Shown here: in pieces, positions 34,379 to 42,413 of the stretch
How the letters are laid out: each line of letters starts with the position of its first letter
How positions within the stretch are numbered: position 1 is the stretch's first letter
From: Wenjunlia tyrosinilytica
GTDB lineage: Bacteria > Actinomycetota > Actinomycetes > Streptomycetales > Streptomycetaceae
Length of the DNA stretch: 64,000 nucleotides
Assembly: GCF_014646055.1 (NCBI RefSeq)
Contig: NZ_BMMS01000009.1
Coordinates: 124,001 to 188,000, forward strand
Direction of reading: 5' to 3'
The notes under the pieces: model-generated
Seen by the model: only the letters and a program-made list of their open reading frames with translations
Told to the model about the DNA's origin: nothing
Databases searched by the model: none
Program-made: the position numbers and the translations under genes

Positions 34379-36016
34379 GTGGCGTGGCCGGTCATTTTCG
34401 TGGTGGAACACGACCCGAGCTCGTTTGATGTGCTGCTCACCGATCTCACGCGACGGTTCGGCAGAGCATTCGCGGTGAAGGGCGCGGGCTCGTCGAAGGC
34501 TGCGCTGACCGCTGTCGAGGAACTGGCGCGGGACGAGGAACCCGTCGCACTGCTGCTGGTGGACGACGGCTCCGACGACGTCCTCATACGGGCCCATGAG
34601 CTGTATCCGCGCGCCAAGCGTGTGCTGCTCGTGGACCGCGACTACTCGTCGACGAGTCCAGCGGTCCAGGCGATCGCACTCGGCCGCGCGGATTACCACC
34701 TCGTGCGGCCATGGATGGACAACGAAACGATGTACCGCGCCGTGAGCACGTTCCTCTCGTCGTGGACGAAGGAGCAGGAGCCGACCTTCGAACTGTTCCG
34801 CATCGTCGCCCGGGAGGGCGACAGCCGCGTGCTGCGGCTACGCGATGTGATGACGCGCTTCAGCATGCCGTTCGGGGTCTATCCGGTGGAACGGGAGGCC
34901 GGACGACGTCTGCTGCGCGAGGCCGGGCTCGACGCGTCGCGGCTGCCGGTGGTGATTCGCCACGACGGCCACGTGTTCGTCGATCCGAGCCTGCCCGACC
35001 TCGCCCGTACGATCGGGGTCAGCGTCACGAACGATGTGAACATCTGCGACGTCGCCATCGTGGGTGCCGGGGCGGCCGGCCTGACGGCGGCCGTCTACGC
35101 CGCCTCCGAAGGGCTCGACACGGTACTGCTCGAACAAGCCGTCTCGGGCGGGCAGGCCGGGACGAGCCCGCTGATCAGGAACTACCCCGGGTTTCCCCAT
35201 GGCATCAACGGTGGCGACCTCATGGGGCAGACCTGCGAACAGGCGTGGCTCATGGGCGCGCACATCGTCTTCGCGCAACAAGCGATCGGGCTCGAACGCC
35301 GCGGCGACCGCCGAGTGGTCCACCTGCTGGACGGCTCGGAGGTCAGTGCCCGTGGGGTCGTGATCACCACCGGTATCGACTGGCGGCGCCTCGGTGTGCC
35401 GAGGCTGGAAGCCCTCGTCGGCTCCGGCGTGTTCTACGGCGCGGCCGTGAGCGAGAGCCGGGCAATGCAGGACCAGGACGTGTTCATCGTCGGCGCCGGG
35501 AACTCGGCCGGGCAGGCCGCGGTGCATCTGGCCAAGCACGCTCGCACGGTCACCTTGGTCGTCCGGGGCGACAACCTGGCGAAGTCCACATCGGCCTATC
35601 TCGTGCGTGCCATCGAGGCGACGCCGAACATCATCGTCCGCCATCGGACCGAGGTGGTCGACGGCGGCGGCGACGGGCACCTCGCATATCTGACGCTCGC
35701 AGACCGCAAGGCGGACGCCGTCGAGCGGGTACCGGCCACCGCGCTGTTCATCCTGATCGGCGGTGAACCGCACACGCAGTGGCTCCCGGACAGCATCGCC
35801 CGCGATGACCAGGGCTACCTCCTGACCGGACGGGACATTCGCGAGAGGTCCGGAGCACACCGCCATCATGGTCGCGCCCCCTCGGTCCTGGAAACGAGCA
35901 TGCCCGGCGTCTTCGCCGCGGGAGACGTACGGAGAGGCTCGATCAAGCGCGTCGCCTCCGCGGTGGGCGAGGGAGCCGCGGCCATCCGCCTGGTGCACGA
36001 CTACCTGGGCACCTGA
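34379..36016 (+). CDS. receiver-domain / thioredoxin-reductase-like flavoprotein fusion
   Basis: 545 residues. Residues 1-130 are receiver-like (VVEHDPSSFDVLL, acceptor region LLLVDDGSDD), but the conserved Lys is Arg (YHLVRPW). About 135-215 is a thioredoxin/glutaredoxin-like segment. From about 220 an FAD domain (VAIVGAGAAGLTAA), an NADPH site (IVGAGNSAGQAA) and a final FAAGDVRRGS follow. The CxxC of thioredoxin reductases is absent (the position reads FYGAAVSESRAM), so it cannot reduce thioredoxin in the usual way. GTG 34379 is the first usable start, with a weak ribosome site. Confidence 0.8.
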   Translation: MAWPVIFVVEHDPSSFDVLLTDLTRRFGRAFAVKGAGSSKAALTAVEELARDEEPVALLLVDDGSDDVLIRAHELYPRAKRVLLVDRDYSSTSPAVQAIALGRADYHLVRPWMDNETMYRAVSTFLSSWTKEQEPTFELFRIVAREGDSRVLRLRDVMTRFSMPFGVYPVEREAGRRLLREAGLDASRLPVVIRHDGHVFVDPSLPDLARTIGVSVTNDVNICDVAIVGAGAAGLTAAVYAASEGLDTVLLEQAVSGGQAGTSPLIRNYPGFPHGINGGDLMGQTCEQAWLMGAHIVFAQQAIGLERRGDRRVVHLLDGSEVSARGVVITTGIDWRRLGVPRLEALVGSGVFYGAAVSESRAMQDQDVFIVGAGNSAGQAAVHLAKHARTVTLVVRGDNLAKSTSAYLVRAIEATPNIIVRHRTEVVDGGGDGHLAYLTLADRKADAVERVPATALFILIGGEPHTQWLPDSIARDDQGYLLTGRDIRERSGAHRHHGRAPSVLETSMPGVFAAGDVRRGSIKRVASAVGEGAAAIRLVHDYLGT

Positions 36017-36126
36017 GCCGATCCGGTCTCGTATGGTCCTCGGCCGTCGGCACAACAGTCGCCTTCCCCCGTGGTGTCGTACGAAGGGACGCCTGCTGCC
36101 GGATCCGCGCCCTCCCGATGGCACGC

Positions 36127-36160
36127 GAACGCCCCGGACCACGTTCGATCCGGGGCGTTC
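36127..36160 (+). terminator. terminator of the flavoprotein gene
   Basis: Twelve-bp arms GAACGCCCCGGA and TCCGGGGCGTTC with a 10-nt loop, followed by TCTTC. The arms are identical to part of the protease terminator at 32152-32186. Confidence 0.85.
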
Positions 36161-36196
36161 TCTTCGTCCCGAGCCACAGGTAGGGGTGGCCGCTGA

Positions 36197-36245
36197 GGTT
36201 GCGGTGGTTGCTGTACTCCGCTGCCGTACAGCAACCACCGCAACC
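36197..36245. repeat. 20-bp perfect inverted repeat with 9-nt loop
   Basis: GGTTGCGGTGGTTGCTGTAC (36197-36216) is followed after TCCGCTGCC by its exact complement (36226-36245). Such a long perfect stem with no U-tract is not a standard terminator. It could be a recombination or replication site, a small RNA or an operator. Confidence 0.9.
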
Positions 36246-36479
36246 GAGCCGATCTCGTCGCACTCGGCTCCGGAGGGCCCGCGCGCTCAGCATTTCAGCA
36301 GGGCGCGAACCTGCGTTTGCCCTTTCGGGCGATGTCTTGTCCACAACTAGTCCACGGCACGAGAGCCTGGCCACGGAAGGGGTGCTGGCAATTGTCTGAA
36401 CCAGCGCCCAGCGCCCAGCGCCCAGCGCTCTGCCTTGGAAGTCGGTGTGCGTGCGGTAGGTTTGAGCGCCACTCAACGG

Positions 36480-36627
36480 TCTCGACATGGCCGACGAGCC
36501 CCGCGGAGTAGTGCGGCTTCTCTCCCAGTTCCTGGTGCGTCAGCCGCGCACGGACACGGAAGTGGCGGGCCACCTCCCCGAAGTACTTCAGCGCTTCGGA
36601 GGGTTGTGCCGGGCCTTCGCCGATCAC
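36480..36627 (-). pseudogene. truncated XRE-family regulator
   Basis: GTG 36627 has GGGAG five nt upstream and begins about 50 codons that match the N-terminus of Streptomyces XRE/DUF397-type regulators (ALKYFGEVARHFRVRARLTH, QELGEKPHYSAGLVGHVETVE). After that the homology stops and the frame runs on as unrelated, repetitive sequence (GCGCCCA repeats near 36400-36425) to a stop at 36295. The remaining 200 or so residues usual for the family are missing. Confidence 0.6.
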
Positions 36628-36916
36628 GATTTCTCCCACGGTGATCACTTGTGTTTGCTCTGCAGTGACCCGCTCCGGCCGGCCGCTGTCCTTCCATCGA
36701 CAGCCGGAGCGGGAGCTAGAGGGTGCTGTGCCGGACCGCCAGCACCACCAGCACGGCAGGCGCGGCAACCCAGAACACGAGCAGGGATGCGATGAACAAG
36801 CACTGCCACACCTCAGCCCACCTGCCCCGGCCCGGCTTGGCGGATGCGCTCCGCCAGGCGCCGCAACGACTCCTCCCGGAACTGCCCGTGTCTTGACCGT
36901 AAGGTGAGCCTGGTGC

Positions 36917-36946
36917 GGCGAGGGGTAGAGGCGCTACCCCTTCGCC
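36917..36946 (-). terminator. hairpin downstream of the island XRE gene
   Basis: GGCGA-GGGGTAG pairs with CTACCCC-TTCGCC, one bulged T, 5-nt loop, beginning 23 nt after the stop. Confidence 0.65.
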
Positions 36947-36968
36947 GAGAGGTACAACCTGTACCCGT

Positions 36969-38189
36969 CTACGCCGGCACGCCGAGCCGACGCGTCAGGT
37001 CGCGCACGTCATCGCGGATCATCGCGCTGCCCGTCGAGGCCAGCTCCGAGACAGTCGAGCGGGCGAAGATGTTGAACCGCGTCGTCTCCGGCGACACCTC
37101 GTATGCCTTCTTCAACAGGTGGACAACCGCAACGTTTTCTCCCTGCATGCTGTACGCCCTTGCCGTTTCCGCCAGGTGGAAGCTGCGGCGCGTCGCCGAC
37201 GGCATCGGCCCGAGGTCGATGCTCGTGGCTGCCTCGATAGCCGCGCCCGCTCGCATCAGGTCGGCGTTCATCGTCACCGCGTAGGCGTCGACCATGCCCC
37301 TACCGAAGATCAGCCACGGGTGCGCGTAGCCGTCGCCGAGTCGGCGAGCGGCCTCGTCGGCGCGGTCCCAGTACCGCTCCGCATCGCCACGCCGCCCCAC
37401 CCGCGCGTAGGACAGGGCGGCGGCCAGCTGGAGCAGCCCCCAGCGCGCCAGCCCCTCCGGGCCGCGGTCCGGGTCGAGCAGGCTGGCCGCTTTCATGGCG
37501 AGGTCCACGCGGGCCTCATGGCGCTCGCCAGCGTCGCGGAAGACGTGGTTCACGTACCAGGCCGCCACCGCGATTGCGTGCGGGCTGTCGGCATCCGGCG
37601 CTGCGGCCATGGAGCGGTCACCGGTGAGCATCACCAGTTCCGGAGCCGGCTGGAACGCCAGGAACAACTGCGCCGGGTGGTAGGTCTGCGCCAACGCCAC
37701 CTGCGCGCCTCGCCGTTCGGTGCCTTCGAGGGTGCGGGCAGCGTGCTGACAGTCGGCCAGCAGGTCCGGCAGCAGGAGGGCGCTGCGGGTCCGGTGGTCT
37801 CCGCTGCCGTGCCACATCTGCCAGGCTTGCCGGACCCGGGCCCCCAGCTCGGCCGCTGTCTCCGGTTCTGCGTCGTTCGCGAAACGGTAGGTGGTCAGAG
37901 CGGCCTTCACCGCAGGCAGGGACTCGTGCACCGCCTTGGTGTAGGTCGCGGCGGCCAGCCGTTCTTCTCCCGTGAGTTCGGCCAGGTCCTCGATGCCCAG
38001 GACTTCCGCGAGGCGCAGGAGCAGCGGCAGGCGCGGCATGTGCAGTCGGCCGGTTTCGATGAACTTGACCCACTCGGTAGAGCGGCCCACAAGCCCCCCG
38101 AGGACCGGGCGGGTGAGACCGGCTCGTTCACGGGCGCGGCGAACTCGCTGGCCGAACGTAAGGGGGGTGTTGTCAGCGTGCTCGGGCAT
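36969..38189 (-). CDS. XRE-family transcriptional regulator with helical C-terminal domain
   Basis: 406 residues. The N-terminal HTH (FGQRVRRARERAGLTRPVL, STEWVKFIETGR) is followed by about 320 residues of Ala/Leu/Arg-rich helices with TPR-like character (AAALSYARVGRRGDAERYWDRA). This architecture is common among Streptomyces mobile-element and signalling regulators. ATG 38189 has GGAG five nt upstream. It lies inside the putative tRNA-Thr island, between a truncated XRE copy and the recombinase remnant. Targets are unknown. Confidence 0.8.
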   Translation of the reverse strand: MPEHADNTPLTFGQRVRRARERAGLTRPVLGGLVGRSTEWVKFIETGRLHMPRLPLLLRLAEVLGIEDLAELTGEERLAAATYTKAVHESLPAVKAALTTYRFANDAEPETAAELGARVRQAWQMWHGSGDHRTRSALLLPDLLADCQHAARTLEGTERRGAQVALAQTYHPAQLFLAFQPAPELVMLTGDRSMAAAPDADSPHAIAVAAWYVNHVFRDAGERHEARVDLAMKAASLLDPDRGPEGLARWGLLQLAAALSYARVGRRGDAERYWDRADEAARRLGDGYAHPWLIFGRGMVDAYAVTMNADLMRAGAAIEAATSIDLGPMPSATRRSFHLAETARAYSMQGENVAVVHLLKKAYEVSPETTRFNIFARSTVSELASTGSAMIRDDVRDLTRRLGVPA

Positions 38190-38336
38190 ACGGACTCCGT
38201 TCTGACCTCGACACTCAAAACGGTATCCCCGGCCGATGTCGGGGAAGGACGAACGGCCCCGCTCCGGCGGAGGCCATCGTGCTGCAGGGGGGACGACCAA
38301 AGCGCCTCCGAGTCCCGAAGGACAGCGGGGGCGCGT

Positions 38337-38550
38337 TCACTTGGTCAGCAGTCCGTAGAGGGTCAGCAGTGGCGCGGCCACTCCGGTCAGTGCGGCCAGG
38401 GAAGGTAGCGGCCAGCGGGTGCGCTCGAGGGTGTGCAGGCGCGTCTCGTGATCCGACACGTCGTCGGTCACGTCCTTGCAGTCGGCCCGAAACGCGTCGA
38501 GATCGGTCTCCACCCGGGATGCCGCGTCATGCAGGGCCCTCGGGAGCTGG
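38337..38550 (-). pseudogene. phage-like coiled-coil/membrane protein, 5' end lost
   Basis: The readable part, LPRALHDAASRVETDLDAFR through VSDHETRLHTLERTRWPLP to a C-terminal helix ending LLTLYGLLTK, resembles small coiled-coil, single-helix proteins of actinophages and conjugative elements. Its expected N-terminus runs into the opposite-strand recombinase fragment near 38550 and no good start codon is seen. Confidence 0.5.
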
Positions 38551-38810
38551 CTGCACGATCTGCGCCATGGGGGGCAACGCTGATCCACGCCGCGGGCGGG
38601 GACATGCACACGATCAAGGAGACGCGGGGGCACTCGGGTATCGCGATCAGCTCGGACACGTACACCACGCTGCCACCCCAGGTTGATGCCGAGACCGCGG
38701 AGGCGGCGGCGAATCTGGTCCCGCTGGAGCCTTTGGGCGGGCCCGGCGGGACGCCCGTTCACGCACCGCTCAGGCACAAGGCCCCGGACGCGATGTCCGA
38801 GGCCGGTCTA
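38546..38810 (+). pseudogene. tyrosine recombinase (integrase) C-terminal remnant
   Basis: WLHDLRHG (38548-38571) is the HxxR catalytic box. In a shifted frame, ATLIHAAGGDMHTIKETRGH and SGIAISSDTYTTLPPQV continue it, with the nucleophilic Tyr. The GGGGGG run at 38569-38574 looks like the site of a one-base loss. The first two thirds of the enzyme are absent. The remnant lies next to the 3' end of tRNA-Thr, and its frame stops inside the tRNA. Confidence 0.75.
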
Positions 38811-38861
38811 AACGTCTCCTCTGGGGATTCCCTGGCTGGTCAGCCGGGGTCCCGGTGGTTG

Positions 38862-38935
38862 AGCCGCCTGTCGGGTTCGAACCGACGACCCTCGCTTTAC
38901 AAGAGCGATGCTCTGGCCAGCTGAGCTAAGGCGGC
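38862..38935 (-). tRNA. tRNA-Thr (anticodon TGT)
   Basis: A 74-nt cloverleaf on the minus strand. The acceptor stem is GCCGCCT/AGGCGGC, the D-arm is TAGCTCAGCTGGC-like, the anticodon loop is CTTGTAA with anticodon TGT, and the T-arm is GTCGGTTCGAACCCGAC. CCA is not encoded. It is the probable integration target of the degenerate element to its left. Confidence 0.95.
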
Positions 38936-39016
38936 GTGGCCTCGCCGGGGCGGGGCCGTCTGCAGTGTACTCAACAGGGGATCGGAACCGTTACTCAAAT
39001 CGGTCGGCGTCCGGTA

Positions 39017-39046
39017 CTGACAAACGAGGACGGCTCCGGGTAGCGT
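39017..39046 (+). promoter_or_regulatory. candidate msiK promoter
   Basis: CTGACA and TAGCGT separated by 18 nt, close to the HrdB-type consensus. The -10 box ends 19 nt before the DasR-like site. Confidence 0.45.
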
Positions 39047-39064
39047 CACACGCAGTCTACGGCC

Positions 39065-39080
39065 AGTGGACTAGACAACC
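39065..39080. promoter_or_regulatory. DasR-responsive element (dre)-like site upstream of msiK
   Basis: AGTGGACTAGACAACC matches the dre consensus at 13 of 16 positions and shares its first 12 bases exactly with the site in front of nagK. It lies between the candidate promoter and the msiK start, a position suited to repression. Confidence 0.6.
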
Positions 39081-39136
39081 ATCTCCTTTACTCGGATCGT
39101 CCGGCACGTTCCTGCCGGTGAAGGGACCTGATCACC

Positions 39137-40255
<1,119 letters not shown>

Positions 40256-40293
40256 TCTCCCGCCGCCTCTCCCGCCGGCCCCTCAGTGTGATT

Positions 40294-40327
40294 CGGCCGC
40301 CCGTCCCGTCCCCGGGGCGGGCGGCCG
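40294..40327 (+). terminator. msiK terminator
   Basis: Ten-bp arms CGGCCGCCCG and CGGGCGGCCG around a GC-rich loop, about 40 nt after the stop. Confidence 0.8.
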
Positions 40328-40353
40328 TCCGCGTTGTGGCGCAGGATGACCGC

Positions 40354-40782
40354 ATGCGAAACATGACCGACGCCGAATGGCGCGAATTCGTCCTGACCGG
40401 CACCCGCACGGCGAAGGTGGCCACGACACGCAAGGACGGCCGCCCGCACGTGGCGCCCGTGTGGTTCCTGCTCGACGGCGACGACCTGGTGTTCAACACG
40501 GCCAAGGAGTCGGTGAAGGGCCGCACCCTGCGTGCCCCCGGGGCACGGGCCGCGGTGTGCGTGGACGACGACCGCCCCCCGTACTCGTACGTGATGCTCG
40601 AGGGGGCGGTGACGGTCTCCGAGGACCTGGGCGAGGTGCGGACCTGGGCCGCGAGGATCGGCGGCCGCTACATGGGCGAGGACCGGGCCGAGGAGTTCGG
40701 CGAGCGTAACGGGGTGCCGGGCGAGCTCCTCGTCCGCGTGCGCATCGACAAGGTGGTCGCGCACGCGGACATGGCCGACTAG
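40354..40782 (+). CDS. PPOX-class F420- or flavin-dependent oxidoreductase
   Basis: 142 residues. The split-barrel signature TAKVATTRKDGRPHVAPVWF opens the protein, followed by LVFNTAKESVKGRTL and a C-terminal VRVRIDKVVAHADM. The family binds F420 or FMN and reduces small substrates. ATG 40354 is chosen with a weak AGGATG upstream; ATG 40363 is an alternative. A second member of the same broad family is at 46918-47310. Confidence 0.85.
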   Translation: MRNMTDAEWREFVLTGTRTAKVATTRKDGRPHVAPVWFLLDGDDLVFNTAKESVKGRTLRAPGARAAVCVDDDRPPYSYVMLEGAVTVSEDLGEVRTWAARIGGRYMGEDRAEEFGERNGVPGELLVRVRIDKVVAHADMAD

Positions 40783-40950
40783 CGGGGACACGGAAGCCGG
40801 GGAACGGGCTCCGCAGAGCGGAACAAAGGGGGCAGAAAGGGGTTTGGAGGCGGACTGCGTCAACATCATGCATCCGAGCCGGGTGAAATCCATCGCTCGT
40901 CGGGGTGACTAAATGTCGCCATATCATCACTGAGCGATACGCTTCCGGAC

Positions 40951-41385
40951 GTGAACCAGGCAGCCCGCCGCATCGGCAAATCCATCGCATTCGTCCTCCC
41001 GGTCGTCATGGTGCTCTCCGGGACCCTCGCGGTCACCCGGGTTCCGTGGGCGACATCGGGCTCGGACGCACAGGTACTCACCGCGGCGTCGCACGACAAG
41101 AGCGCCATCTCCTCGGACGCCGCAAGCAGGGCCGCCACCCCGCAGGGTGCCCTGCGGCAGCGGCTGCTCAACGAGCTCCAGAGCGACGGCCCCGGCGTCG
41201 CGCTGACCCACCTCCAGCAGGAGATGGCGCGCACGCCGTCGCTGGCCAAGTACTGCACCTCCATCGCCCGTTCCCTCGGCCGAGCCACCGTGGCGCTCTA
41301 CGGCGGCAACACCTACCGGGCGCAGAAGTGGTCCCGGCCGGTCTGCGACACCGCGTTCGCGACCGGGGTCATGACCGCGCACTGA
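40951..41385 (+). CDS. small membrane-anchored or secreted hypothetical protein
   Basis: 144 residues from GTG 40951. One N-terminal hydrophobic segment (IAFVLPVVMVLSGTLAVTRV) precedes a polar, mostly helical region with two cysteines (LAKYCTSIARSLG, SRPVCDTAFATGV), which may form a disulfide outside the cell. No family recognised. No good ribosome site is present, so translation may be weak or leaderless. The 168 bp before it carry no gene. Confidence 0.65.
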   Translation: MNQAARRIGKSIAFVLPVVMVLSGTLAVTRVPWATSGSDAQVLTAASHDKSAISSDAASRAATPQGALRQRLLNELQSDGPGVALTHLQQEMARTPSLAKYCTSIARSLGRATVALYGGNTYRAQKWSRPVCDTAFATGVMTAH

Positions 41386-41475
41386 CCGACCGCGCGCCGC
41401 ACCGAGGTGGCCCACCGGATACGGTCCGACCCGCCGGGTCGGCACCCCGGTTCGGCACCGCATAAGGTGCCGGTC

Positions 41476-42210
41476 ATGAACGGTGCCCACCACCCCTCCC
41501 CGCCCGTCACCCAGGCTGTCCTGCTGGCGGGCGGACAGGGCTCCAGGCTGCGCCCGTACACCGACGACCGGCCCAAGCCGATGGTCGAGATCCCCGGCAC
41601 CGGGATCCCGATCATCGGCCATCAGCTCAACTGGCTGGCCGAGGAAGGCGTCACCGACGCCGTCGTCTCCTGCGGCCACCTCGCCGAAGTCCTCCAGGAG
41701 TGGCTTTCCGGCGCGGACCTCCCGCTGCGGGTCAGCACCGTCGTCGAGAGCGAACCGCTCGGCCGCGGTGGCGGCCTGAAGTACGCGGCCGCGTCCCTGC
41801 CGCGCCCCGACGAGCCCTGGTACGCGACCAACGGCGACATCTGGACCAGGTTCCGGCTGCGGGACATGGCCGCCTTCCACCACGAGCGCGCGGCGACCGC
41901 GACGCTCGCCCTCGCCCGCCCGCGGATCCCGTGGGGCGCCGTGGAGACCAATGAGTTCGGGCATGTCCTGGACTTCATCGAGTCCCCGCCCTCGCCCTAC
42001 CTGATCAACGCGGGCGTCTACGTCTTCTCCCCCGAGTTCACCCGCCTGCTGCCCGAGCGCGGCGACCATGAGCGGACGACCTTCCCCCGGCTCGCCCGGG
42101 AACGCAGGCTCGCCGGGTTCCCGATCCCGCAGGGCGCCTACTGGCGGGCGATCGACACGGCCAAGGACCTCACCGAGGCGGCCAAGGAACTGGGCCAGAA
42201 GGAGAAGTAG
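41476..42210 (+). CDS. sugar-phosphate nucleotidyltransferase
   Basis: 244 residues. The N-terminal nucleotide-binding signature is AVLLAGGQGSRLRPYTDDRPKPMVEI, followed by PLGRGGGLKYAA, NGDIWTRF and NAGVYVFSPE, all typical of NTP-transferases making NDP-sugars such as GDP-mannose or dTDP-glucose. The exact sugar is not decidable. ATG 41476 follows AAGGTG. It ends before a bidirectional terminator and 21-bp repeats. Confidence 0.88.
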   Translation: MNGAHHPSPPVTQAVLLAGGQGSRLRPYTDDRPKPMVEIPGTGIPIIGHQLNWLAEEGVTDAVVSCGHLAEVLQEWLSGADLPLRVSTVVESEPLGRGGGLKYAAASLPRPDEPWYATNGDIWTRFRLRDMAAFHHERAATATLALARPRIPWGAVETNEFGHVLDFIESPPSPYLINAGVYVFSPEFTRLLPERGDHERTTFPRLARERRLAGFPIPQGAYWRAIDTAKDLTEAAKELGQKEK

Positions 42211-42228
42211 GGGGCCCGGCCCCAGCGG

Positions 42229-42326
42229 CAAGCGAACGCCGCAGCGCGGCGAGTGAACGGCTTGGCCCAGCAAGCGGACGCCGCAGCCCGGCAAGCGAAC
42301 GGCGCAGCCCGGCAAGCGAACACAGC
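42229..42326. repeat. 21-bp tandem repeats after the nucleotidyltransferase gene
   Basis: Four to five degenerate units built on GCAAGCGAACGCCGCAGCCCG. Copies are clearest from 42269 to 42325. They are noncoding, between a stop codon and a terminator. Confidence 0.8.
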
Positions 42327-42361
42327 GGCGGCCGACCGGAATCCATCCGGTCGGCCGCCGC
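42325..42361. terminator. bidirectional terminator
   Basis: Perfect 16-bp stem GCGGCGGCCGACCGGA / TCCGGTCGGCCGCCGC with loop ATCCA, between the convergent nucleotidyltransferase and DoxX genes. Confidence 0.9.
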
Positions 42362-42413
42362 CCGCTACGCCGCCTTCACCGCTCTCGCGCCGACGCCGAC
42401 GTGGACACCTACC

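Larger units (their letters stand above)
36017..36968. other. gene-poor part of the putative island
   Basis: These 952 bp hold no intact gene. They contain a terminator (36127-36160), a 20-bp perfect inverted repeat (36197-36245), a truncated XRE fragment (36480-36627) and a hairpin behind the intact XRE gene (36917-36946). Base composition is more mixed than in the flanking core genes. Confidence 0.7.

Noticed and set aside
36300-36340. T-arm-like GCAGGTTCGCGCCCTGC on the minus strand
   Set aside because: No acceptor or anticodon stems pair around it, so it is probably chance.
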